DNA from: Muricea muricata
Taxonomy: Eukaryota > Cnidaria > Anthozoa > Malacalcyonacea > Plexauridae
NCBI GenBank assembly: GCA_963855995.1
Contig: OY979723.1
Coordinates: 8,003,013 to 8,067,012 of the forward strand
Length of the DNA: 64,000 nucleotides
Direction of reading: 5' to 3'
Shown here: one piece after another, positions 21,857 through 31,193 of the stretch
Numbering within the stretch: the first letter of the stretch is position 1
Layout: each line of letters starts with the position of its first letter
Position numbers and translations under genes: made by a program
Notes under the pieces: generated by a model
What the model was told of the DNA's origin: nothing
Database searches by the model: none
What the model saw: the letters and a program-made list of their open reading frames with translations, nothing else

Positions 21857-22330
21857 ATGAATTTTTCGAAAGGATTCACGCATAAAAACAAAGTGTTTAC
21901 AGATGAGGTTTCTTCTGTAGACTATCAGAAACTTTGTAGACTATTAGAAACGATAACAGCTTGGGCTGTTTCTGACGAAATTGAAAAGCTTTCTAGGGAG
22001 AAATGTTGTGGATGTGAGTATGACCATCCCAGTCAGCGTCGACATGATTGCCTGATGTTAACCGTTGAAGAAAAATGGTCAACGTACGGTTTGGGAGCGA
22101 TGGAGAGAGTCAACAGCAAGCAGATGGTATGGCATCTATTTTTGGAGGCATTGAGAATTTTAAAACTAAAATATTACAACAGTATTGTCGACCATTTAAA
22201 TGATCTTCGGCGCGATTCTGATTCTGCATTGTTGTATTCCTTAATGGAACTTCATCTCGATACGAATAATACAGAATTTAACTCTGTTTTGAACTATCTT
22301 TCCTACTGGAGAGAAGGCAGAGGGTACTAA
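21857..22330 (+). CDS. Polinton accessory protein, Cys/His-rich member of VEA-x-KILKY family
   Basis: The product is 157 residues, beginning MNFSKGFTHKNKVF. A zinc-ligand-like patch CCGCEYDHPSQRRHDCLM lies at about residues 50-67, a motif seen in uncharacterised Polinton proteins. It is followed by KQMVWHLFLEALRILKL, the equivalent of VEAFKILKY in the TIR gene. It therefore looks like a diverged paralogue in which the central patch has a fuller Cys/His set. The rest is helical and acidic. It is the first gene inside the left TIR and is co-directional with the GRF, Bcl-2-like and ATPase genes that follow. Function unknown; a regulator or host-interaction role is possible but only a guess. Confidence 0.7.
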   Translation: MNFSKGFTHKNKVFTDEVSSVDYQKLCRLLETITAWAVSDEIEKLSREKCCGCEYDHPSQRRHDCLMLTVEEKWSTYGLGAMERVNSKQMVWHLFLEALRILKLKYYNSIVDHLNDLRRDSDSALLYSLMELHLDTNNTEFNSVLNYLSYWREGRGY

Positions 22331-22372
22331 ATTAAACATTTACGAACACGTGATCGGAAGCGACGTTTAAAA

Positions 22373-22382
22373 ACTATATAAG
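22373..22382 (+). promoter_or_regulatory. TATA box of GRF zinc-finger gene
   Basis: CTATATAAG lies 50 bases before the ATG at 22,424. If it is a true TATA box, transcription would begin after the ATG at 22,388. This favours the 22,424 start (MMKCLHG) for the next gene. Confidence 0.5.
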
Positions 22383-22423
22383 AGTGCATGATCGATAAAA
22401 ATTTAGTTACATTAATATACTGT

Positions 22424-23008
22424 ATGATGAAGTGCTTACACGGCGAACCAGCTGCTCATTCAACGACTGAAAAAGGCTCATTTTGGTTCTGTGGTCAGAG
22501 TCAAACATGTCACTTTTTCTGCACGGAAGACGATGGATATTTGTATGAAAAAGCCATAGCTGCCTGGAAATGCACGAATCAACCGCATCCAGTATGTGGT
22601 GGTCATAATAAACTTGCGAAGATGCGCGTCGTCAAAGACATGATGAAAGAGAGTTACGGAAGGCCATTTTTTGTGTGTTCTGAAAGAAACAGTCCATGTA
22701 CCTTCTGGCAGTGGGGTGATGTACAGCCATTAACTCGTCCGATGTGTCGACATGGGTTTTCGTGTGCGGTTCTCAAAGTAAAAAAAGACGGCGTCAACAA
22801 GGGTCGTGTGTTTTTCAGCTGCCCAAACGGAAAGGAAAACTCGTGCGGTTATTTCGAATGGGCTCCGGAGGAGGAAGAGGGATCAATACAGCCGGTCAAC
22901 TCATTCGTACCCGAACCGTGGAAATACAAAACCAAAGAGCAAGAGAACTATTTTAAGAACTGCTTTGACAATTTGGTGCATAGTTTTCAGGACATGAATA
23001 TTAACTAG
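22424..23008 (+). CDS. triple GRF-type zinc-finger protein
   Basis: The product is 194 residues from the preferred ATG (206 from an upstream in-frame ATG at 22,388). Three successive GRF-type zinc fingers are visible. Finger 1 is CLHGEP...FWFC...CHFFC, finger 2 is CGGHNKLAKMRVVKD...FFVCSE...CTFWQWGD, and finger 3 is CRHGFSCAVLKVKK...FFSCPN...CGYFEWAPEE. GRF fingers in host proteins such as TOP3A, APE2 and NEIL3 bind single-stranded DNA, so a role in replicating or protecting the linear element DNA is likely. The C-terminus is acidic then basic (FVPEPWKYKTKEQ). An AATAAA follows at about 23,042. Similar proteins occur in other Polintons; the exact role here is inferred. Confidence 0.85.
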   Translation: MMKCLHGEPAAHSTTEKGSFWFCGQSQTCHFFCTEDDGYLYEKAIAAWKCTNQPHPVCGGHNKLAKMRVVKDMMKESYGRPFFVCSERNSPCTFWQWGDVQPLTRPMCRHGFSCAVLKVKKDGVNKGRVFFSCPNGKENSCGYFEWAPEEEEGSIQPVNSFVPEPWKYKTKEQENYFKNCFDNLVHSFQDMNIN

Positions 23009-23101
23009 CTTCTTTAATGCTTGTATTAATTACTATACTTTAAATAAATATGTTTTACCTTTTTGTATTCATTCTCGTTTTGGTCTGTCTTTGAGGGGGA
23101 A

Positions 23102-23452
23102 ATGGAAATAATTTTGGACGAGCTTCAAAAAAATAACGTAGATATTGATATGCGAACGTTATCGCATCATGTGAACTATTTACTTGACAAGCATGGAGAC
23201 ATATATCAGTCAATAGTTTCACGCTGTCCTGATCTTGTGACTATTTTTTACGAAATCGACGTAGTCAATTTTGGTCGTGCCATGGCTTATTTAACACTGG
23301 TCTATTTAACGAAAGTTTCTGGAGATGAGGCACGTGTAGCTGTACAGTTAGTTGCTAAACGTTTGAGGAACTTTGATTTTGCTAAGTTCAAGATCGAAGA
23401 AAGTTTTTTTGACAAAATAATGTCTATTTTTCAACGCTTGTTTTCGTCATAA
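23102..23452 (+). CDS. Bcl-2-like protein of Polinton
   Basis: The product is 116 residues from the ATG at 23,102 (the frame is open upstream without an ATG). The segment IDVVNFGRAMAYLTLVYL (about residues 54-71) closely resembles the BH1 motif of Bcl-2 proteins (x-x-NWGR-(I/V)-x-A-F). It is preceded by helices equivalent to alpha 2-4 and followed by a helix and an FFDKIMSIF segment in the BH2 position. The usual BH2 Gly-Gly-Trp is missing and there is no C-terminal membrane anchor. Bcl-2-like genes are reported from adintoviruses and adenoviruses, where they block apoptosis of the infected cell. The same role is inferred here. Short length and weak BH2 keep this below certainty. Confidence 0.62.
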   Translation: MEIILDELQKNNVDIDMRTLSHHVNYLLDKHGDIYQSIVSRCPDLVTIFYEIDVVNFGRAMAYLTLVYLTKVSGDEARVAVQLVAKRLRNFDFAKFKIEESFFDKIMSIFQRLFSS

Positions 23453-23504
23453 AACTTAGAGGTTTGCGAAATAAAATTCAGTACATGTCTTCCTTGTGAG
23501 CCCG

Positions 23505-24149
23505 ATGGATGTGAGATTTAGGACGCCTGCTAATTTTTATATCTGCGGTGCAAGTCAAAGCGGAAAGTCTTTCTTTCTTCGTTCCATGTTACGTAACCTT
23601 GAATATTTATTTTCATCGGTACCCTCTAAGATAATATATTCGTATGGCGTATATCAGAAAGAATTTGCCGAGCTATCAGAAACTGTACCGAACATACAGT
23701 TTGTGGAGGGATTTCCAAACGATTTATATGATATGACAGATGCTCACGATAGCTCAATGGTAATTTTGGACGATTTAATGTCCCAGTGCTCAAACGATCA
23801 ACGCGTGGTTGACCTTTTTACTCGTGGCTCTCATCATCGTGGGATAACGGTTTTATTTCTTACTCAAAACCTATTTCCGCCTGGTAAACTTTCGCGAGCG
23901 CTCAGTTTAAATGCGCATTACATGATGATATTTCGAAATCCGCGTGATTCACTTGGAATTACAACATTGGCTCGTCAAATGTACCCAAAGAATGTCGACT
24001 ATTTGCTTGAATCATATAACGATGCTACGAAAAGACCATACGGCTATCTTTTGCTGGATCTCCATCAATTAACGCCCGCGGATATGAGATTGCGAACAAA
24101 CATTTTGCCCAACGAGAGACATATTGTTTACGTTATGCGAAACGCATAA
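23505..24149 (+). CDS. FtsK/HerA-type (A32-like) DNA-packaging ATPase
   Basis: The product is 214 residues starting at the ATG at 23,505 (MDVRFRTPANFYICGASQSG). Walker A is GASQSGKS (residues 15-22) and Walker B is MVILDD (85-90). VLFLTQNLFPPG follows as the sensor-like strand, and MMIFRNPRDSLG is a recognised conserved block of this family. In Polintons and related dsDNA viruses this enzyme drives genome translocation into the capsid. The frame is intact and of normal size. It lies about 50 bp after the Bcl-2-like gene, on the same strand. Confidence 0.93.
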   Translation: MDVRFRTPANFYICGASQSGKSFFLRSMLRNLEYLFSSVPSKIIYSYGVYQKEFAELSETVPNIQFVEGFPNDLYDMTDAHDSSMVILDDLMSQCSNDQRVVDLFTRGSHHRGITVLFLTQNLFPPGKLSRALSLNAHYMMIFRNPRDSLGITTLARQMYPKNVDYLLESYNDATKRPYGYLLLDLHQLTPADMRLRTNILPNERHIVYVMRNA

Positions 24150-24267
24150 GTGACTTTCTATGTAATGTAATTATTATTATTTAAATCCTTTACGCAACCC
24201 AACAAAATGTAAAAGTTATAACATCCAGAATATAAAAATATAAAAAACCCCATTGCTATGTTTGTTA

Positions 24268-25275
24268 TTATACACTAGTTGTCAAGTAAATATCTGTGCT
24301 TGAGCCTGAGGAGCTCATAGACGTAACCGTAAGGCTCATGTGAACTGTTTCGTTTTGCTCTATTTCATGACTGTTCTGGCGGCAGCGGGTATATAGTTTA
24401 AACTTTACACAGACCATCAGGACCAAAATTGTAGAAATGCTTATCGACAGATATATCAGGAGGTCGTAAGAGCGAGGTTGTGATCTAGCAAGGGAAACAG
24501 TCGGTTTGTTATAAAAGCGTGTAGATGTTGCCAGTGTTGAAGGGATTGCAGGAAGAACGGAGTTGTGGGTTGGTTTGCTGTAGGTCTTGGTAGCGACTGT
24601 TGAGGTTAAGGATGTATAAAGACTTGTAGGTGTTGGCGGGGTTCCAAGTGGTTTTACGGTCGAGAGTCGTGGTGTTGATATTGCTGGAGAACTTCTGGTG
24701 GCAAGTGTAAGCGGGGTACTAAGTACTTTTGCGGTCGAGGATCGTGGAGCAGGTATTGTCGAGAGCCGTGGAATATTTTTTATGGAGGAGTGACTGAGTA
24801 TCGTTAGGATGGTAGCTTTAGGAAAGGAGGATTTTGGAGCAAGGCAGCTTGTAATGATGGATATTGGCGGAGCTTTGGAGGGCGAGGATGGCAGGGTATT
24901 TTGAATAGGGCTAGGACTGGGTTTCAATGAAGTGCTGAGGATCGGACAATCGCTTATAATCGTGACGCCAACAAGGTTTATTCTGCCACATACGTTAGGG
25001 TTATGGCGAAGGTCAACAATCTTTAAATTCGGGTAAATGGTTAATACTGTATTTCCAATTGTGGAAATGTTGTTTTGTCGCAAATCTAAAACTTTCACAT
25101 CACGACGGCCATCCTGCAAAATTGGTACATGACGTAAACCTTGATCAACACAGTCCAAAATGCCCAAGGGTCGGAAGAAAGTACAAGGTCTTTCGTCTCC
25201 ATTGGTTATTATAAGGGTCAGCGAAGAAAATACAATAAAAAAACGTACAAATGCAACCATGATTGGATTTATCAA
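24268..25275 (-). CDS. type I membrane protein: signal peptide, leucine-rich repeat, mucin-like stalk, TM
   Basis: The product is 335 residues. The N-terminus is a signal peptide (FVRFFIVFSSLTLIIT). A small LRR module follows: an N-terminal Cys cap (PCTFFRPLGILDCV), repeats VKVLDLRQNNISTIGN and LKIVDLRHNPNVCG, and a closing Cys (ISDCPI). Residues about 115-265 are Ser/Thr/Pro-rich and would be heavily O-glycosylated. A transmembrane segment (LLIYLSISISTILVLMVCV) sits near 270-290, followed by a 43-residue Ser/Thr-rich tail. The architecture resembles host cell-surface LRR receptors. In a virus-like element it could be a captured host decoy, adhesion or surface protein. It is transcribed opposite to its neighbours and has no core-gene homologue in Polintons that I know of. 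Confidence 0.75.
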   Translation of the reverse strand: MINPIMVAFVRFFIVFSSLTLIITNGDERPCTFFRPLGILDCVDQGLRHVPILQDGRRDVKVLDLRQNNISTIGNTVLTIYPNLKIVDLRHNPNVCGRINLVGVTIISDCPILSTSLKPSPSPIQNTLPSSPSKAPPISIITSCLAPKSSFPKATILTILSHSSIKNIPRLSTIPAPRSSTAKVLSTPLTLATRSSPAISTPRLSTVKPLGTPPTPTSLYTSLTSTVATKTYSKPTHNSVLPAIPSTLATSTRFYNKPTVSLARSQPRSYDLLIYLSISISTILVLMVCVKFKLYTRCRQNSHEIEQNETVHMSLTVTSMSSSGSSTDIYLTTSV

Positions 25276-25403
25276 TGACTATTCACCTGCTTTTGTGTAA
25301 ATTACGTCTGCACATACAGAGAACTATTCCTAAATGTTTTCAAATTGCATAAAGGGGGTGAGGCGTCAGATAAGGCGTTTGTTTACTTTTATCCATTAAC
25401 GAG

Positions 25404-25411
25404 TTATAAAA
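25404..25411 (+). promoter_or_regulatory. TATA box of basic virion-protein gene
   Basis: TTATAAAA lies 35-42 bases before the ATG at 25,446. Spacing suits a TATA box with a very short leader, as in compact viral genomes. Confidence 0.5.
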
Positions 25412-25445
25412 TCATGCTTTTCACGCAATTCAGTTTATTTATCTC

Positions 25446-25784
25446 ATGATGTCAAAGAGGATGAGAGGTAGTTTGCCTTACTTGCAAATACTTGCAAAGT
25501 GTAAACCTAAAGTACGAAAAGTTCTTATAGAACATGGGCCAAGCAACCTTGTATTGAGCATTTGTGAATGTTGTCACAACGTCTTAAAAGGGACAGTTCC
25601 CCTGACGAAGAGGCAGAAACAACATTTGTCACGATACAAGAAACACCTTAGAGACTTGGCAAACAAAAAGGTTTCACGCGTAAAGAAACAACGCTTGTTG
25701 ACTCAGCAGAAAGGTGGGGGAAATTTGTTAGCAGCGCTTTTACCACCTGTTTTAACTGTGTTAACTAACTTGTTAACAGAATGA
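25446..25784 (+). CDS. conserved Polinton basic protein with hydrophobic C-terminus
   Basis: The product is 112 residues. The N-terminal half has paired Cys (ICECCHNVLKG). The middle is strongly basic (LTKRQKQHLSRYKKHLRDL), and the C-terminus is GGGNLLAALLPPVLTVLTNL, an amphipathic or hydrophobic tail. Proteins with this layout recur in animal Polintons and adintoviruses. They are thought to be virion core or membrane-active proteins by analogy with adenovirus pX and pVI, which is an inference. Its stop overlaps the next start (ATGA at 25,781-25,784), so the two are probably expressed from one transcript. Confidence 0.75.
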   Translation: MMSKRMRGSLPYLQILAKCKPKVRKVLIEHGPSNLVLSICECCHNVLKGTVPLTKRQKQHLSRYKKHLRDLANKKVSRVKKQRLLTQQKGGGNLLAALLPPVLTVLTNLLTE

Positions 25785-26524
25785 AAAGTGTTAAAAAAAT
25801 GATTCTTGTACCCGAGGACGTGTTCAACAGATTTGAACAAAAGCAAAAAATGGAGACCTCCCCGATTGTTAGTAACATGATGCAAAAAGATGCCGACATG
25901 TCAAAACTTCTTTATCGTGAAGATCTAAATGATGATGAAAAAAAGAAACTGTATGACGCAAATTTGGAACGTTATCTAGATTTGAAGCATCAGAAAGACA
26001 ATACGACCCCCACATTTCGGATATTACCCAATAGTGAGATAGAAAATAAAGAGCTGGCTTTGCCCGAAGAAAAAGCACAACTTTCAGATTCGGTTATTGT
26101 GGAAAATATTCCTAAAACAATGCGTACAAGAGCCGTTGCACTTTTAAACCGTTTGAAAGCAAGGCCCGATGTTATTTCTTGGGATGAAACGGGTAGGGTC
26201 AGCCTTGATGGTGTGGACATCCCCCACTCTAATATTTCAGATTTGATCAGCGACGCTGTCAGAGGAAGAAAAAAATTTAATCCTGTCGGGTCAAGGCAAT
26301 TTTTTCGAGCACTAAGAAAAATTAATATGCCTCGAGACATAGTACGAAATGAAGACCGATGGAAAGAGGCTCAAATTGACAGTGGATCTGGGGAGGATGT
26401 GCCTGATAGCAGCAGTAGCAGCCCTCGAATTGGCAGTCCATTAAAATATTTTCAAACCTTGGTAAAAAGACATAAAGATACGGAAAAGCAAGAAAAAACT
26501 CCAAAACGCTGGCTTAATTATTAA
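25781..26524 (+). CDS. conserved Polinton protein of unknown function (MKSVKKMILVPED family)
   Basis: The product is 247 residues. The N-terminus MKSVKKMILVPEDVFNRFEQ, the ETSPIVSNMM block, LNDDEKKKLYDANLERYL, and the C-terminal ALLNRLKARPDVISWDETG and SNISDLISDAVRGRKKFNP blocks recur in Polinton-encoded proteins of many invertebrates. It ends in a Ser-rich linker and a basic tail. No enzymatic motif is visible. Position next to the basic protein and facing the protease and capsid cluster suggests a virion structural or assembly role. It overlaps the upstream stop by 4 bp and is followed by AATAAA near 26,560. Confidence 0.78.
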   Translation: MKSVKKMILVPEDVFNRFEQKQKMETSPIVSNMMQKDADMSKLLYREDLNDDEKKKLYDANLERYLDLKHQKDNTTPTFRILPNSEIENKELALPEEKAQLSDSVIVENIPKTMRTRAVALLNRLKARPDVISWDETGRVSLDGVDIPHSNISDLISDAVRGRKKFNPVGSRQFFRALRKINMPRDIVRNEDRWKEAQIDSGSGEDVPDSSSSSPRIGSPLKYFQTLVKRHKDTEKQEKTPKRWLNY

Positions 26525-26680
26525 CATTCTAAATATGTATAGTACTTCTTAACGGCAATAAATCAAATTGAAATTGTAATTTTCCGTCGTCATTTTTATG
26601 TGGGAGGGGTACCCGCTAATACGTAATAATAATAAAAACTGATATATAGTAAAAAATATTTATTCACGACATGCTAAATA

Positions 26681-27211
26681 TTACAAAATGCGTTTTTTAC
26701 TAATCTGGTTATGGTTTACATGCAAGCGATTATCAATTACTTTAAAATGATTTTTGACAAATTGAGACACCATGGCGTCATTTATTAACGTATTATTATT
26801 AAAAACATGCGCAATTTTGTTCAGGCTATGTCCCCGTGACCTTTGATATAAATAAAACAAACAATATTCCCCACAAACAGCTGACCAATCGCTTTGCAGC
26901 TTACGGCTATTAAATCCCCATTCGTTACAATGTTTATTTAAAAAGTTAGTAAACGAAGTCCCGTAAAATTCTGGCGGTTTTCCCAACGAGTCAAAAAAGG
27001 ACCCCTTCTTTAAGGACCCTTTCTGTTCAATTGAGATAAACATCGCGATCCAGTGTTCACCTGGTTTATCGCTCGGGTCTGTATTCGCAACGATCCCACA
27101 CGGGTATTTTTCGATTGTTTGAGGCAGCTTATCACTAGGAAAGACACCACAAAACGTTTTGCTTGTCATGGGGTCCTGTTTCAATGCACGAGTGATCTGA
27201 GTAGTGTTCAT
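26681..27211 (-). CDS. adenovirus-type (C5, adenain-like) cysteine protease
   Basis: The product is 176 residues. Catalytic features are GEHWIAMFI (His53), FFDSLG (Asp74), Gln106 upstream of the nucleophile, and VCGEYC with Cys117 as the nucleophile; order and spacing match adenain and the Polinton PRO gene. In adenoviruses this protease matures capsid and core proteins. The frame is intact. The ATG at 27,211 directly follows the stop of the major capsid gene (27,212-27,214), as in other Polintons where capsid and protease are adjacent. On the minus strand an AATAAA lies just beyond the stop. Confidence 0.93.
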   Translation of the reverse strand: MNTTQITRALKQDPMTSKTFCGVFPSDKLPQTIEKYPCGIVANTDPSDKPGEHWIAMFISIEQKGSLKKGSFFDSLGKPPEFYGTSFTNFLNKHCNEWGFNSRKLQSDWSAVCGEYCLFYLYQRSRGHSLNKIAHVFNNNTLINDAMVSQFVKNHFKVIDNRLHVNHNQISKKRIL

Positions 27212-27487
27212 CTAGCCAGAGTAGTCGTAAACAACGTTTCTTTCGGAATCGATTTGAATTAGGTTCTCAAATTCCCCGTAGCATACAAGACTCACGGCAG
27301 ATCCTGGGGCGGCAGAGAACTTAATGTCAACTGTTAGACTTCCTTTCTGCACGACGTTAAAATGGGGTGACGATCCACACACATATCAGCTGTCAGGTCG
27401 AAGGCATAAATGGAATAACCGTTAGGGAACTCGTCTCGACTTATATCGTTTCCGGTGTTAAAATACATTTTTCCCGTGCCAGAAAAC
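27212..27487 (-). pseudogene. major capsid protein gene, C-terminal fragment
   Basis: This is the 3' end of the major capsid gene, severed from the rest at 35,266-36,313 by insertion of the inner Polinton. Two frames are involved: a first block (GKMYFNTGNDISRDEFPNGY) and, after a frameshift near 27,380, a second block (SLVCYGEFENLIQIDSERN) ending at the TAG at 27,212. Such acidic or aromatic C-termini are typical of the family. The frameshift may be a slip in a TGTGTG run. Confidence 0.85.
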
Positions 27488-27493
27488 AGTGTA

Positions 27494-30400
27494 AGTAGGT
27501 AACCCCCCCCATCCAGCGGCGGAAGTAATTAGTATGCAAGCACATTATTCAGCAAAGGAAGTAATTAGTATGCAGTAGTAGAATAGTCACAGGTATGGTC
27601 CCAGAAGTGACCAGAGCTCTTACCCCTAGAAAGTAGTTCTTAGGTCGGCCGTGTGGACCAGTGCGCGCGCATGTTGACAGAAACCTGTTTAAAACGGGTT
27701 TGGTCCATTGTGTTTGAGATATTACGTCATATCGTTCCACTTTTGCGCCAAAATGGTACAATTGTGTGCTAGCAGTCACGCATCGGGCGCTTGCTTAAAT
27801 ATGTTCAAGTAACGTCGACTACGGAAACTTGTATTCAGCAAGGACATTATTTGGACTTTCTGCATCACCATTCCTATATACAAGGCGTTATTGGAAAGCA
27901 CTTGCATTTTTAGCTATTATTTTAAACTGTTGTTTTAAATATTCCTGCTATTGCACGCTGTCCTTTTCCTGTATACTTTGTTCATTCCGTACATTTTACC
28001 AAACAGTTACATATAGCAAGTTAATATCGTTTACTCCGTCCCGAACGGTTTATATGTTGTTTAGGTCGTGGTATAGAAACGGCTTAAAATGGCCATGATG
28101 CAGTCGGTTAAATCAAAATTGACCCTTAATTGACAATTCCCTACTTTTCTATTCTTTTTGTACCAAGACAATCTATTGATTTATTATGGTTTCCTAGCAC
28201 AATGCTAAAGGAAATAATCCTATAGTATAGGGGAAATACGTTTCATGCACTGGTGTGTACTTTGCCGCCGTTTTTGACACATTTCCCTGTTGACATTGCA
28301 CTGACGTTCTGTCTAACGAGAAGGAATAAGTTTTATTGAAAATTGGACTATACTCATATCATCAAAGTCTATACAGATAATCATAGTTTTCTAGTCAAGG
28401 CAATTGGGATAATTAAGAGAGGATATAATTTCCATCTCATGCAATGTTGTGTATTTTGTCACAAATTTTGACACTGTTGAATTTTTAATTACACTGTGCC
28501 AACGTTGTTTGTATTGAGGGGAAATTGGTCAGACTGTACTATTGGTCGGTGAAAAGGGGGAAATTGGTTTTTATGTAGAGAAAGTTGGTAACTTGATTTA
28601 AACTGTGTCAGACTAATACATCGGGCAACGTAATTCTTTGCCCAAACTTCAAATGGCATGAGGCGGAACTGCTACTTTGTTCAGTCCTACGTATACCGTT
28701 TTGTTGTGTCATTGTATGTACACAATTAAGTGTGTGTTACATCATGCCCTAACTAATTGAAATAATTGAATTTTTATTACACTGCACTAACGTTCTTTGT
28801 AATGAGGGGAACTTATAAAAGTTTAAAGTTCGTAGGGCAGGTTTAAAACAAAATTGACCCTTACTTAACATTCTGCTATACTCATACAATATCATTTCTG
28901 AGTCAAAGGCAATAGAGGCGACTGAGAGGATATAATCCCGATAACCCCATGCAATGTTATTTATTTTGTCACTGAGTTTGACACATTGAATTTTTAATTA
29001 CACCGCACCAACATTTGTAATGAGGGGAAATTAACATTTTTTTATGACACTGCACTATTGCTCGTGAAATGGGGAAATTATAGCTGTATATAGTGAAAGT
29101 TGGTATTTAATTTGAACTGCGTCAAGCAATCCGCTAATTTGCACATCTTACCGTCTGTTTTGTTGTGTGTATATAATATGTCCTAGCAAATCGATGCATA
29201 TTGTTTTATAAAGGTTTAAGGCTAGTAGGGCATATTTAAAAGAAAATTGACCCTAATTTGACATCCTGCTACTCATATCTGATGTCATCGCATTAGTGTA
29301 CTCAGATCGCAGATTTATCGTAGCTTCTTGAGACAATTTAATACGGACAATAGAGGTAATTTCTCATTACAGTAGGCAATGTTTGTGATACTGAACTGCC
29401 ACATGGCAATAAGGACAATCCTGACACATTTCATTCTTTCGCAATGTTCTGCGTAATGAGGGGAAAGTTAATCAGTTTTGTTCAATGTTGGTGCTTTGAA
29501 CTGCTATCAAACTAATAAATAATTTATTACGGGACAGTTTTACTTGTCTCGCATCAAGAGACGCCCGGAACATTTTAAGGGACACACGGGAGTGACGGGA
29601 CTTTCTTACGGGACACATTGCGGGACACCTTTAGGCGTCCCGATGTCCCGTACTAACCAATGGCCTGGCTACTATTACTGGAAATATTTTAACATCTACA
29701 AAATTAAGAGACCCTATTCGGGCCACTTTTACGCGTCTCGCTTTAAAAGGACACGCGGAAACCTCTTACGGGACATAAGGGACTTTTTTACGAGACATAA
29801 GACATTTTTACATGTAGGCATCCCGATGTCCCTCACGTCCCGTCCATCTACATAATAGCATGCTTATCATTACTGGAAATACCTTAACATATAGGGACGT
29901 AAGGGACTTCATTACGGAACAGTTCTACGCGTCCCGCTTCAAAGGACGTCCGGGACATTGTTACGGGACGCTCTTACGGGACACAAGGGACTTTATCACG
30001 GGACATTTTTAGGCGTCCCGCTGTCCCTTGCGTCCCGTTCCAACTAACATGTCATATGAACCCAAAGGAGTTCATTACGAACCCTTTTTACGCAACTTGC
30101 CTCATCAAGGGGCCGGTGAAAACACCTGCGAGATATTTGTGAGCAGTTAGTAACGTAAAGGGAGAGTTTTCGAATTATAGGGGGAAAAGCAACTAAACAA
30201 ACGCTCAAATGTTTTATTTTTAACACATTTATTAGTAATAACTCAATTCATAAGGCGTGTGGAGATATTGTCATCATCATCATCATCCTCATTGCTTTCA
30301 GGAAAGTACTGTCTGTCTTCTAACAGAAGTTCCAAAAGAAATTTCCTTTTTTTAATAGCAGCAGTCAAAGCTTCGTCAGGATCGAAATCATCTTCGTCAA

Positions 30401-30531
30401 CGAATGCATCTTTGGTTTTCATTATTTTCCGATGCACTGGATCCCTTTTCATTTGCGTCATCCATTTCAGGCGATCCAAATAAATATTTCCTAGTTTCTT
30501 TCGAAGGTCTGGTAAAATTTCTGAAAAGGCT
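27494..30531 (+). repeat. left arm of inner element (3.04-kb TIR)
   Basis: The arm is itself repetitive. From about 28,110 to 29,520, degenerate units of roughly 300-400 bp repeat, each with an AAATTGACCCT block, a TTTTAATTACAC block and an ATGAGGGGAAA block. From about 29,540 to 30,040 are many copies of GGGAC/GTCCC words such as TTACGGGACA and GGCGTCCCG. The innermost 290 bp copy the 3' end of the zinc-finger gene. No independent gene is supported; the open frames here are repeat artefacts. One substitution against the right arm was noted near 27,631. Confidence 0.92.
30243..30531 (-). pseudogene. duplicated 3' end of the acidic zinc-finger gene, in the TIR
   Basis: It is identical in coding content to the last part of the gene at 31,728-32,510, including YLDRLKWMTQMKRDP and the poly-Asp DNISTRLMN terminus, but inverted. 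Homology stops at exactly 30,531, in mid-codon sequence, which defines the inner TIR boundary. The fragment lacks the zinc finger and the acidic region and is not expected to be functional. Confidence 0.9.
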
Positions 30532-30644
30532 CAGGTTTGTCCGGCTTATTTCACTTAAAACATTCGAGAATTCAATGACTACGTTAGTCTATTTAGCGAG
30601 TGTGCTTGTGAACAGTTGGTCTAAAAAACGCAAAGAAAATTATA

Positions 30645-31100
30645 ATGGCACACCTGCTTAAACAAATGTATGTAGATGAAATTGACTTTGATGCCCTGAC
30701 TGTTGAAAAACTCATTGATCTTGTGTTCACGGAAATGGTCTATCGTAAGATTCAACAATTGGAAGAAGAAACATTGGCCAAACGTGATCAAACTGATGGT
30801 AATCAATGGACAAGGTTCAGAGAATGCTTTAAGATGCTTGACAACGAAGAGCGGTGGATAAGTTATGCCGAACGAGCTCTTGAACTGTTGAACCATGATG
30901 TTATGTGGCGAGGAGTCGTGGAAGCGTGCAAGATTTTAAAGTATCCAGAACCATCAGCAATCCACAGAGGTTACTTTGAAGCGCTGTTTGATATGTCATG
31001 TTTCGTTTGGTTCCAGATATATTCTGAATCTGAAAGAACTGCATTTATTAACAATCTAATTGACTATGTCTTATGTGTGTGCAAATTAAAATGTAACTAG
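30645..31100 (+). CDS. VEA-x-KILKY family protein of inner element
   Basis: The product is 151 residues from the ATG at 30,645 (MAHLLKQMYVDEIDFD). Motifs are LVFTEMVYRKIQQLEEE, then a region without the Cys/Trp patch of its relative (NQWTRFRECFKML), then the core VMWRGVVEACKILKYPEP, then a helical C-terminus ending NLIDYVLCVCKLKCN. The last block aligns with NLIDYLICLYQLKYN of the outer TIR gene. The family is otherwise unrecognised. Being one of only three full genes kept in the element, it is likely to be useful for the element's spread or regulation. No promoter motif was identified. Confidence 0.78.
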   Translation: MAHLLKQMYVDEIDFDALTVEKLIDLVFTEMVYRKIQQLEEETLAKRDQTDGNQWTRFRECFKMLDNEERWISYAERALELLNHDVMWRGVVEACKILKYPEPSAIHRGYFEALFDMSCFVWFQIYSESERTAFINNLIDYVLCVCKLKCN

Positions 31101-31193
31101 ACAGTGTATGTACCAAAGAAATAAGTTATAGTTTTAAAAAGTACTGTTTTGCTGTTTTTCTTCATTTCATTCAGTTTGCTTGTAAGAGGTAAC

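Noticed and set aside
22744..22997. Two extra forward frames overlapping the GRF gene
   Set aside because: Shadows of the GRF coding frame; they have no motif of their own.
27829..30226. Open frames inside the arms of the inner element
   Set aside because: They fall in internally repeated sequence, show no protein-like composition and are mirrored in the other arm only because the arms are identical.
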